A DNA stretch of 64,000 nucleotides from Nitrososphaerota archaeon (GTDB lineage Archaea; Thermoproteota; Nitrososphaeria; Nitrososphaerales; CADDZS01): NCBI GenBank assembly GCA_021325255.1, contig JAJPHP010000065.1:1-64000 (forward strand). The letters are read 5' to 3'. Shown in pieces: positions 51,284-58,364 of the stretch. The position numbers and the translations under genes are program-made. Position 1 is the first letter of the stretch, and every line of letters begins with the position of its first letter. A model generated the notes under the pieces. It worked only from the letters and a program-made list of their open reading frames with translations, had not been told where the DNA came from and searched no databases.

Positions 51284-53404
51284 ATGCCAGAAGTAGGAGC
51301 AGTTGCAAAAGCTCCAACCTTAGACCCGAAAGCGATCCAGCTCAAAGTAGGGCTAGAAGTCCATCAGCAGCTTGCCACGAAGACAAAACTCTTCTGTTCG
51401 TGCCCACCCTATGCCGGTGGAGAAGAGGGCGAAACCACAGTTGTAATATCTCCCGTTACTTCCGCATCAGCTATAACCACAAGTGGCTCTTCAACAATCA
51501 CTCTTCCTGGTGAAAGGGCGGCGAGCGCCTGCGCTCGACATGTCTTCAATAGGATACTGAGACCTGCAACGTCAGAGCTTGGAGAGATGGACGTGGCGGC
51601 GAGATTCGAGTCTCGTAGAGAGATGAGGGTGCGCTATATTTCCGACAGCCACACTAGTTGCCTTGTCGAAGCCGACGAAGAACCACCCCACCCCATAAGC
51701 CAGGAGGCCGTTGACACCGCTCTTCTATTTGCGCTTGCCCTAAGATCTAGGGTCGCCGATGAAATTCATGTGATGCGCAAGATTGTCGTGGACGGCTCAA
51801 ACACCTCAGGCTTCCAAAGGACCGCGATAATTAGCCTGGGTGGAGTACTCCAATTCAATGCCGGCAAGTCCGAGGTTGCAGTTCAGAGCATAGGCCTTGA
51901 AGAGGACGCTGCAAGAGCAGTGAAGACCACGAAATTTCCCGCGCAGCTTGGTCAGGGTGGTCCTCAACAAGCAGCGGAGGAAGTTAAGACGTACGCTTTG
52001 GATAGGCTCGGAACTCCTCTGGTTGAGGTTGCGCTTGCGCCAATCGAAGGCACTCCAGAGGAGGTGGAAGACGCAGCGAGAACCCTAGGTCGGCTTATGC
52101 GATCAACGGGAAGAGTCGCGCGTGGCCTGGGGACAATCAGGCAGGATCTTAACCTCTCGATAATGAATGGTGCGGTTATCGAAGTAAAAGGTGTCCAGCG
52201 CCTTGATCAGATAGGCAAGGTAGTGCTATATGAATCGGCTAGGCAAAAATTCTTTTTCGACATGGCTAGAGAAGTTAGGGCGACGATCGGCGACAAGCTT
52301 GAAATTGGCTTCACCGAAGTGACTCCGGTCTTCAAGGATACTCGCTCGCAGGTACTGAAGAAGGCACTAAATCCCTCAGGCGAAATGGCCCCAACATCTC
52401 AGGCTGCCGCGATCTGTATTGGCGTAAGGAAATTCTCCGGTCACTTTGGGAGAGAAAATGAATTTCACTCCCGTCTCGGCAAGGAACTCAGCGCAATCGC
52501 GCGCACTTACGGCCTGGGAGGCGTATTTCACTCAGACGAGCTTCCAAATTATGGCATAACTCAGGAGGAAGTCGATGCAGTAAGGAAAGCAGCCGGACTC
52601 GACTCCTCTGACGGTTTTGTTATTCTAGCGGGAGAAAGAATCGTGACCTCACTCGCTGCGGATGCTATTGCCGCAAGGATCCAGAACGTGACATCTGGTG
52701 TGCCTGCGGAGACCAGAGCCGCCTCGCTGGAAGGGGAGACCACATTCCTTCGCCCCCGCCCTGGCTCTGCAAGGATGTATCCCGAGACTGATATTCCTTT
52801 AATCAAGATCTCCAAGGCAAGATTAGATTCACTGCTCGCTCAGATACCTGAGCCGTGGGAAATTCTGGTGGCAAAGTTCTCGGCCCGATTCGACCTGCCA
52901 AAACAGCTAGCCGAGCCGCTCTTTGATTCCGATCTTCGTCCCCTGTTTGAGAACATTGTCTCGGCGACGAGCCTCGCTGCGAGATACGTCGCATCCATTC
53001 TGGTCGACACATTCCAGAGCCTCTCTAGGGAGGGTGCTGACGTCTACTCGATAGAGGACAAAAATGTGCTCGAGCTCTTCATGTCACTTAGCAAGGGCAG
53101 ATTTGCAAAGGAAGCCGTCCCGGAGGTGTTGAGAATGCTTGCAAAAGATCGTTCACTAAGCGTGGAGCAGGCTCTTTCGAGATCAGGACTTGTTGCAATC
53201 AGTGAAGATGAGCTCCGCCGCATAGTGGACGAGGTAATTCGAGATAACCTCCAACTCGTGAAAGCAAGGGGTGCGGGAGCCCAGGGAGCACTAATGGGCA
53301 AGGTCATGCAGAAAGTCAGAGGAAAAGCCGACGGAAAGCTAGTCAGTCAGGTGCTTGCCTTGCGTCTTGCTGGCTTCGACCACGACGGAGGAGGAAAAGC
53401 TTAA
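51284..53404 (+). CDS. gatE: Glutamyl-tRNA(Gln) amidotransferase subunit E
   Basis: Kinase/transamidase subunit of GatDE. The 706-residue protein starts with LKVGLEVHQQLATKTKLFCSCP (GatB/E signature near 20-40), has RRAGVDGSNTSGF-like segment KIVVDGSNTSGFQRTA near 165, and an AspRS-like insertion at about 280-410 (FGRENEFHSRLGKELSAIARTYGLGG). The C-terminal helical/YqeY-type tail is present (GARGAGAQGALMGKVMQKVRGKADG near 665-690). It is about 60-80 residues longer than common archaeal GatE. ATG start at 51284. A winged-helix protein follows 36 bases later. Confidence 0.95.
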   Translation: MPEVGAVAKAPTLDPKAIQLKVGLEVHQQLATKTKLFCSCPPYAGGEEGETTVVISPVTSASAITTSGSSTITLPGERAASACARHVFNRILRPATSELGEMDVAARFESRREMRVRYISDSHTSCLVEADEEPPHPISQEAVDTALLFALALRSRVADEIHVMRKIVVDGSNTSGFQRTAIISLGGVLQFNAGKSEVAVQSIGLEEDAARAVKTTKFPAQLGQGGPQQAAEEVKTYALDRLGTPLVEVALAPIEGTPEEVEDAARTLGRLMRSTGRVARGLGTIRQDLNLSIMNGAVIEVKGVQRLDQIGKVVLYESARQKFFFDMAREVRATIGDKLEIGFTEVTPVFKDTRSQVLKKALNPSGEMAPTSQAAAICIGVRKFSGHFGRENEFHSRLGKELSAIARTYGLGGVFHSDELPNYGITQEEVDAVRKAAGLDSSDGFVILAGERIVTSLAADAIAARIQNVTSGVPAETRAASLEGETTFLRPRPGSARMYPETDIPLIKISKARLDSLLAQIPEPWEILVAKFSARFDLPKQLAEPLFDSDLRPLFENIVSATSLAARYVASILVDTFQSLSREGADVYSIEDKNVLELFMSLSKGRFAKEAVPEVLRMLAKDRSLSVEQALSRSGLVAISEDELRRIVDEVIRDNLQLVKARGAGAQGALMGKVMQKVRGKADGKLVSQVLALRLAGFDHDGGGKA

Positions 53405-53440
53405 TCAGTAAAAGTAAGCGGGAGTTGCAATCTGTTCGAT

Positions 53441-54016
53441 TTGACAGCCGAGAGTGCAAACGTCTCAAGTGAAGTGGAGGGTGAGGCTCAGAGTGACGGT
53501 GATCAGCTCACCATCTCACTCATCTACCGGGACCTCAAAGTTGAGTTTTCAGGGGGCCCGGGTACCGTTCTTCAATCGATAAACTCCTTCATCGCAAAAC
53601 AGATTCCCGAGATCTCGCTCGCGCGCAAATTGGCACTGAACTTTAGTGCAAAGGATCTAGTTGACAAGTTTCAGAACTTTGTTAAAATCACTCCTGAAGG
53701 CGCGCGGGTGTGGAGCGGAGAGCGCAAATTCAGCGACAAGGAGCTCGTCGCATTACAGCTTGTGGCACAGAGAATCGCTTCAGAAACACTTGATGCTTCT
53801 TCAGGCAATCCTCACCTTTCCTCGATGACCTTATCTGAGCTTCAGGAGACCACCTCCCTGAATCCAAAGTCACTTAGTTCAAGGTTGAGCGAGCTAGCAA
53901 AGCTTGGGTTAGTTCAAAGGGATAACTCGGAAGAAGGGACGACTTTTAGGATTACGACCCAAGGGATAGACTGGCTTGTGAATACCCTCTCTCGAAAGCA
54001 ACAGCAGGTAAAGTAG
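53441..54016 (+). CDS. Winged-helix (MarR/ArsR-like) protein with N-terminal domain of unknown function
   Basis: The 191-residue protein has an acidic N-terminus, a small domain (about 22-80; LTISLIYRDLKVEFSGGPGTVL then helices), and a C-terminal winged-helix fold (about 100-185; MTLSELQETTSLNPKSLSSRLSELAKLGLVQRD and TTFRITTQGIDWLV). Gene order gatD-gatE-this is close enough for a shared transcript. Function is not recognised. The first half suggests a ligand or partner domain, the second binds DNA or a protein. The TTG start at 53441 is the only one near the acidic N-terminus. A structured-RNA candidate follows its stop. Confidence 0.7.
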   Translation: MTAESANVSSEVEGEAQSDGDQLTISLIYRDLKVEFSGGPGTVLQSINSFIAKQIPEISLARKLALNFSAKDLVDKFQNFVKITPEGARVWSGERKFSDKELVALQLVAQRIASETLDASSGNPHLSSMTLSELQETTSLNPKSLSSRLSELAKLGLVQRDNSEEGTTFRITTQGIDWLVNTLSRKQQQVK

Positions 54017-54189
54017 TTCGAAACTGGTAAGAAAAGAAAGCTCTCGCCCACACACATCCTAGCACCGCCGGGCCTGTGGCTATTCCTCGCAACTGATGCC
54101 CAATCGATTGCTAGTTTCCTCCTTCCAATACCTCATTTTCGATTGATATGTGGAAGCCAATTCCCACTTCGCGCAGCTTTAACCCTGTT

Positions 54190-54368
54190 GCCCCCAAACG
54201 GGGGAAGAACGAATGAAGAATGAGTGGAGAAAGGGGAATGCTAAGTGCGACGAGAAAATGCAAACTCAGGTAAGGCCCTGAAGAAATGTCTGATGAATCA
54301 GCCCGGAGTTTAGATGGCCCAAAACACCCACATCTCATGTGGGAATACGAGTCAGCTCCGAAAGGAGC
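54190..54368 (+). ncRNA. Candidate structured RNA with five hairpins
   Basis: The 411-base gap between convergent genes (54017-54427) contains no gene but a cluster of perfect small hairpins: CCCCC-AAAC-GGGGG (54191-54204), TCAGG-loop-CCTGA (54266-54281), CTGA-TGAA-TCAG (54290-54301), CCCACAT-CTC-ATGTGGG (54327-54343) and GCTCC-GAAA-GGAGC (54355-54368). The GAAA tetraloop, a GNRA loop only on the plus strand, favours plus-strand transcription. The order does not fit RNase P, SRP, 5S or tRNA patterns that I know. It could be a 3' UTR of the winged-helix gene or an independent RNA. Confidence 0.45.
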
Positions 54369-54427
54369 GAGAACTTGCCCACATAGAGAACTATTATTCC
54401 CTAGGTCAAGAAATAGGAAATTGGGGC

Positions 54428-55444
54428 TTAAGTTTTGAAGGCGGGGATTATCTCCTCGCCGATGGTCTTTAATGCAGAGGGGATGTCAGGGCCAAGAGGT
54501 CCGCCCAACGAGATCTGAGTGACTCCCATTTTTTCCACGATTGCGATTCTCTCCGTGCACTCTGACACGCTGCCCGTGATTCCTAGCTGCAGCATCTGAT
54601 CGGTGACCAGTTCCTTCGCAACATCATACCTGCCGCGGTCAATTTCACGTCGAATTTCTTTGAAATCTGAAACTGACAGCCCCACGGTTGAAAGTGCCTC
54701 TTCCTCAAGGTAGGGTCCAAAGTAGGCGATAACAGGTTTCAGCATGTCAATGGCTTTTCTTGGGTCTTCCTTGGAGATCGAGATCCAGGCGAACCCTGCA
54801 ATATCGATATCCTTCGGATCTCTATGCACCTTCTTTGCACCTTCCAGAATCGAATTTACCATGTACGACGAGGACTCTGGGGGCGTTATCATGGGAAGGG
54901 AACCATCGCCGATCTCTCCGCTTAGCTCGAGGTATTCCTTTCCAAACGCAGCGACGTAAATTGGAGGATTCTGCCTGAATGGCTTGAACCTCAGATAAGC
55001 CTGCTCGCTCCAGTGAAACTCTTCACCGTCGAATGGCTTTGCCCTTCCCTTCGGGAAGGTCCTTAATGTCTCTCGAATTAAGTGAACAGTTTCTCTAGTC
55101 CGTACGATTGGATTCTTTGCCTCTATTCCGACCCAGCCTATCATGTCCGTGGTGTGTAAACCGATTCCCAGAACGGCGCGGCCTCGAGAGATTTCATCAA
55201 GCGTAGCAAGGTACGTCGCAAATTCGCTCGGATCAAATGTGTAGGGACTAGATCCGACCGTTCCAATTTTGATGTTCGAGGTCAGCGGGGCAAGCGCAGA
55301 GGTCAGCACCCACGTATTTCTCATGAAAGTGTCGTGGGGGAACCAACAGTAATCAAACCTGTACTTGTCAGCAAGCCTTCCAAATTCAAGTTGCTGCGCT
55401 GCGCTAATATCAAACCATCCCAAGAAACGTGCACCGAATTTCAC
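54428..55444 (-). CDS. LLM-class F420-dependent oxidoreductase (Mer-like)
   Basis: The 338-residue TIM-barrel protein has the Mer/LLM features KFGARFLGWFD at the N-terminus, YDYCWFPHD-like segment DYCWFPHDTFMRN near 32, GRAVLGIGLHTTDM near 90 and DGSLPMITPPESS near 180, with the C-terminal GGPLGPDIPSALKTIGEEIIPAFK. It is a close paralogue of the divergent neighbour at 55580-56602; the C-termini are almost parallel. Both probably use F420. The start is GTG 55444. An inverted repeat lies between the two genes (55476-55494), near this gene's expected transcription start. Confidence 0.87.
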   Translation of the reverse strand: MKFGARFLGWFDISAAQQLEFGRLADKYRFDYCWFPHDTFMRNTWVLTSALAPLTSNIKIGTVGSSPYTFDPSEFATYLATLDEISRGRAVLGIGLHTTDMIGWVGIEAKNPIVRTRETVHLIRETLRTFPKGRAKPFDGEEFHWSEQAYLRFKPFRQNPPIYVAAFGKEYLELSGEIGDGSLPMITPPESSSYMVNSILEGAKKVHRDPKDIDIAGFAWISISKEDPRKAIDMLKPVIAYFGPYLEEEALSTVGLSVSDFKEIRREIDRGRYDVAKELVTDQMLQLGITGSVSECTERIAIVEKMGVTQISLGGPLGPDIPSALKTIGEEIIPAFKT

Positions 55445-55475
55445 TCTAGTTCTCCTCCCCCCGAGAGCCTCGTTT

Positions 55476-55494
55476 CAGAGATGAAGAGTCTCTG
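55476..55494. promoter_or_regulatory. Inverted repeat between the divergent oxidoreductase genes
   Basis: CAGAGA (55476-55481) and TCTCTG (55489-55494) form a perfect six-base inverted repeat with a seven-base spacer. On the minus strand a weak TATA-like GCTTATGAA (about 55500-55508) lies just upstream. On the plus strand AACTATACA (55546-55554) is placed for the other gene. It may be a shared operator. Confidence 0.35.
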
Positions 55495-55579
55495 GGAAGT
55501 TCATAAGCCTGACGCTCACCTGCAAGTACAAACCGAAACAAAGCTAAACTATACATGATCAGCAGATCACGGATGAAAA

Positions 55580-56602
55580 TTGAAAGAGATCAAATTCGGG
55601 ATCAGACTGCTTGGAACGCTTGGTGACGCGAACGTTCTCCAGCGGTTAGGCGTTGTTGCAGAGGAATCAGGTTTTGACGGATGCTGGTTTGCCCACGACC
55701 CCTTTCAGAGGAACTCGTGGGTGAGCGCGGTTGCAGTTGCGGCTGCCACAAAGAAAATCACCATTGGATACAATGTAAAGCCCTACACGATTGACCCCTC
55801 GGAAATTGCGACCTTCGCAGCGGGGCTCGATGAAATTTCCCACTGTAGGGCAATCATTGGTATCGGCTCTCACACAGAATCAATGTACGAGTGGTTGGGC
55901 CTCCGAGCTGGCAAACCGCTCCTTGATCTGACGAGAGAATCGGTTCAACTGGTAAAAGGACTGATTCGAGGAGAGACGATGGAGTATAGAGGTCGCATAT
56001 TCAACTGGAATAGCGAATGCTACCTGCGTTTCAAACCCCTTCGCGCAGACCTGCCCGTCTACATCCCCGGCATTGGGCCGGAAATGTTCGAACTCTCGGG
56101 AGAGATTGCCGATGGGAGCCTTCCAATGGCCACTCCTCCGGAATCTATTGATTATCCGTTGGGATACATCAGAGCAGGAGCTAGGAAAGCCGGACGGGAC
56201 CCTTCCTCTGTTGATTGCTATGGTCTCGTCTGGATCTATGTGTCAAGGGACGGGAAGGTTGACAAGATCGCCCTAAAGCGCGTGATCGCCTACTTTCTAC
56301 CATTCCTTGAGGAGAAGATGATTTCTAGAACTGGGATCACTTCGGAAGAGGTGGAACAGATAAGTAGACTGCTTTCTCAGAAGAAGTACGAGCAGGCAGT
56401 TGAGAAGGTCTCGGACAAGATGCTCGACCTTGCAATCTATGGAACTCCGCAGCAGTGCATAACAAGACTAGAAAGCATGCTGAAGGAGGGAGCAACTGGC
56501 ATTTCGATCGGTGGCCCGCTGGGCGAGGATCCGTCGGAAGCAATCAGACTGATAGGGAAGGAAATCATCCCTGCTTTCAAGGACACTTCAGCCGGTCGCT
56601 GA
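55580..56602 (+). CDS. LLM-class F420-dependent oxidoreductase (Mer-like), divergent paralogue
   Basis: The 340-residue protein begins IKFGIRLLGTLGD and shares the order of its neighbour: DGCWFAHDPFQRNSW near 32, YTIDPSEIATFAAGLDEIS near 75, IIGIGSHTESMYEWLGL near 95, RFKPLRADLPVYIPGIGP near 155 and ADGSLPMATPPES near 180, ending GGPLGEDPSEAIRLIGKEIIPAFK. It is probably F420-dependent with unknown substrate. The start is TTG 55580, about 30 bases after a TATA-like AACTATACA. The 3' end overlaps the convergent M20 peptidase gene by 15 bases. Duplication with divergent orientation suggests a common ancestor and joint control. Confidence 0.87.
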   Translation: MKEIKFGIRLLGTLGDANVLQRLGVVAEESGFDGCWFAHDPFQRNSWVSAVAVAAATKKITIGYNVKPYTIDPSEIATFAAGLDEISHCRAIIGIGSHTESMYEWLGLRAGKPLLDLTRESVQLVKGLIRGETMEYRGRIFNWNSECYLRFKPLRADLPVYIPGIGPEMFELSGEIADGSLPMATPPESIDYPLGYIRAGARKAGRDPSSVDCYGLVWIYVSRDGKVDKIALKRVIAYFLPFLEEKMISRTGITSEEVEQISRLLSQKKYEQAVEKVSDKMLDLAIYGTPQQCITRLESMLKEGATGISIGGPLGEDPSEAIRLIGKEIIPAFKDTSAGR

Positions 56603-57757
56603 CCAGAAACGCAAAGCAGTAAGCGCGTAGATCTTCGTCACTCTGATCAGCGATTCAACTCTTACGGACTCGTCAATGACGTGCTCACGACCGTACTCTC
56701 CCGGTCCATAGGCGACTACGCACGGTATCCCCAGTTGCCTCAGGAATCTAGCATCGCCCACTGAGGGGACTCCAATTCTCTTCGCATGCTTTCCCATTAC
56801 AGACATTATTGCCGATTGCGCACATGTGTAAACCCTCTCATTCGAGTCAGTCAAGTACGAGTCGACCTCGAAGATAGGTTCGACCTTCACGGAAAGATCC
56901 TTGTCTTTCCTTTTCATCTTCTCTAGCAACCTTTCTACCTTGGAGAGCACTTCCGGCGTGCCCAATCCTGGCACTGTATAGACTTCAACTGTGGCCTCGC
57001 ACCTATCTGATATTGAATAGAGTCCCACTCCTCCGCGGATTGTCGTCCCTGCGGCGATTGTGGGCCTCCCAAGCAGAGGGTGATCCAATCGACCAAGATC
57101 GAGTTTTTCGAGCTCGAGGAGGACCTTGGCCATTCGTGTTACGGCATTTACTCCTTTGTGTGGCCATCCCGACCCAATCGATTTTCCCTTTACTGTTATC
57201 CTGAGCCACACTCCACCTTTCAAAGCGACTACAATCCAAGGGAATGATGGCTCTCCGAAAACGGCCGCATCTGCTACTAGTAGCGGGGACATGCCGCGTG
57301 AAAACCCCCTTGCAAGATACTTCATTCCGTACTGACTCTCAACCTCTTCATCAGCCACGGAAGCGACTGAATAGCCTCCTTTGATGCGGATGCCTGATTC
57401 TTTTATTGCCCTCCCCGCGAAGATCATTGCAGCCAGGCCTGATTTCATGTCGGCTACGCCTCGACCGTAGATTCTTCCCTTGCTGAGTTCACCCGAATAT
57501 GGAGGATGCTGCCAAACCTCCGCCCTTGATGCAGAGATGTTGTCTGCGTGTCGGATGAACAAGAGATTTGGCTTACTTTCAAAGCCGTGGAGCACGCTTA
57601 TTAAATTAGGGCGGCCAGGAGTCTTCGCGTAAGTTTTCACGCTGTAACCCATTTGCCGCAACGCATATCTTAGAAAGGACTGGACACTCGTCTCTTCGCC
57701 GGATGGACTGGGTATCCTGACGAGCTCTCGTGTGAATCTAAGGAGATCTTCCTTCAG
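56588..57757 (-). CDS. M20-family metallopeptidase (DapE/ArgE/LysK-like), start unresolved
   Basis: The protein shows M20 metal and catalytic motifs: LLFIRHADN, GRGVADMKSGLAAM, SVADEEVESQYG, and the C-terminal GREHVIDESV. The first standard start (TTG 57661) would remove conserved N-terminal sequence: the frame is open upstream and codes LRFTRELVRIPSPSGEETS, a classic M20 beginning. No in-frame ATG/GTG/TTG exists there, so I set the start tentatively at CTG 57757 (389 residues). LysK/ArgE-type hydrolases, which release lysine or ornithine from LysW, belong to this family, so a link with lysW at 15 kb is possible but unproven. Confidence 0.8.
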   Translation of the reverse strand: MKEDLLRFTRELVRIPSPSGEETSVQSFLRYALRQMGYSVKTYAKTPGRPNLISVLHGFESKPNLLFIRHADNISASRAEVWQHPPYSGELSKGRIYGRGVADMKSGLAAMIFAGRAIKESGIRIKGGYSVASVADEEVESQYGMKYLARGFSRGMSPLLVADAAVFGEPSFPWIVVALKGGVWLRITVKGKSIGSGWPHKGVNAVTRMAKVLLELEKLDLGRLDHPLLGRPTIAAGTTIRGGVGLYSISDRCEATVEVYTVPGLGTPEVLSKVERLLEKMKRKDKDLSVKVEPIFEVDSYLTDSNERVYTCAQSAIMSVMGKHAKRIGVPSVGDARFLRQLGIPCVVAYGPGEYGREHVIDESVRVESLIRVTKIYALTALRFWSATG

Positions 57758-57980
57758 GTCATCGATTAGATCAAGAACCCTATTTTCGTTATCGTCATCA
57801 ATAGTAATCTTTCTGGGATGTAACTCGGATGACCTGCGATAACAGGTAGGAGTCGATAGAGCCCGTAACCGATTGGATTTGAATTCTCCTTGATTTCATA
57901 TCACTTTTGTATTTGAGACTTTCAAAGAGGTATTTTGAGGAGGTGCACTCCGAAACAAGTGGCAGATTATGAGGAGGATC

Positions 57981-58364
57981 TTACGGATAATCGTCGGATT
58001 CCGCCTGAAGAGGTTGAGCTCTGAGCTGCTCTATGATCTTGTAGAGCTCGGAGGAATCCAGCACCTCAAGAACGCTCACAATATCATCAAAGTGCTCGTA
58101 GAGTTTCTGCCCTTCCCTGATTCCGAGTGTATTCAGCTTCGACACCTCCACCGGAATTCCAGAAGCGCCTCGGGACGACACGATTATTTCGGTGATGATT
58201 TTTGACAGGAAATCTAGCTCTCTAATCTTCTCGCGTACCTTGGTGATTCGATATAGAACGAGCCTTTCCGCCACGAATTGCAAGTCGGACACTAAGTTTG
58301 TCTCGGATCTCTCAAGTGCGTTGAGGATCCGCAATGAACTCCCAGGCAACCGAGAGTCCTTCAC
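57981..58364 (-). CDS. Small helical protein coupled to the coiled-coil gene
   Basis: I do not recognise this 127-residue protein. It is almost all helix-forming, with a run of leucine/valine heptads (VAERLVLYRITKVREKIRELDFLSKIITE is split over about 27-55) and a C-terminal helix SSELYKIIEQLRAQ. The GTG start at 58364 overlaps the stop of the upstream coiled-coil gene as GTGA, so the two are translationally coupled and probably form a complex. A poorly conserved tail (QAESDDYP) ends the protein. No membrane segment is present. Confidence 0.65.
   Translation of the reverse strand: MKDSRLPGSSLRILNALERSETNLVSDLQFVAERLVLYRITKVREKIRELDFLSKIITEIIVSSRGASGIPVEVSKLNTLGIREGQKLYEHFDDIVSVLEVLDSSELYKIIEQLRAQPLQAESDDYP

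Noticed and set aside
54290..54363. Hammerhead-ribozyme-like motifs (CTGATGA and GAAA)
   Set aside because: The GAAA is the tetraloop of a simple GCTCC/GGAGC hairpin, and CTGATGA is itself part of another hairpin. The three-way junction is absent.
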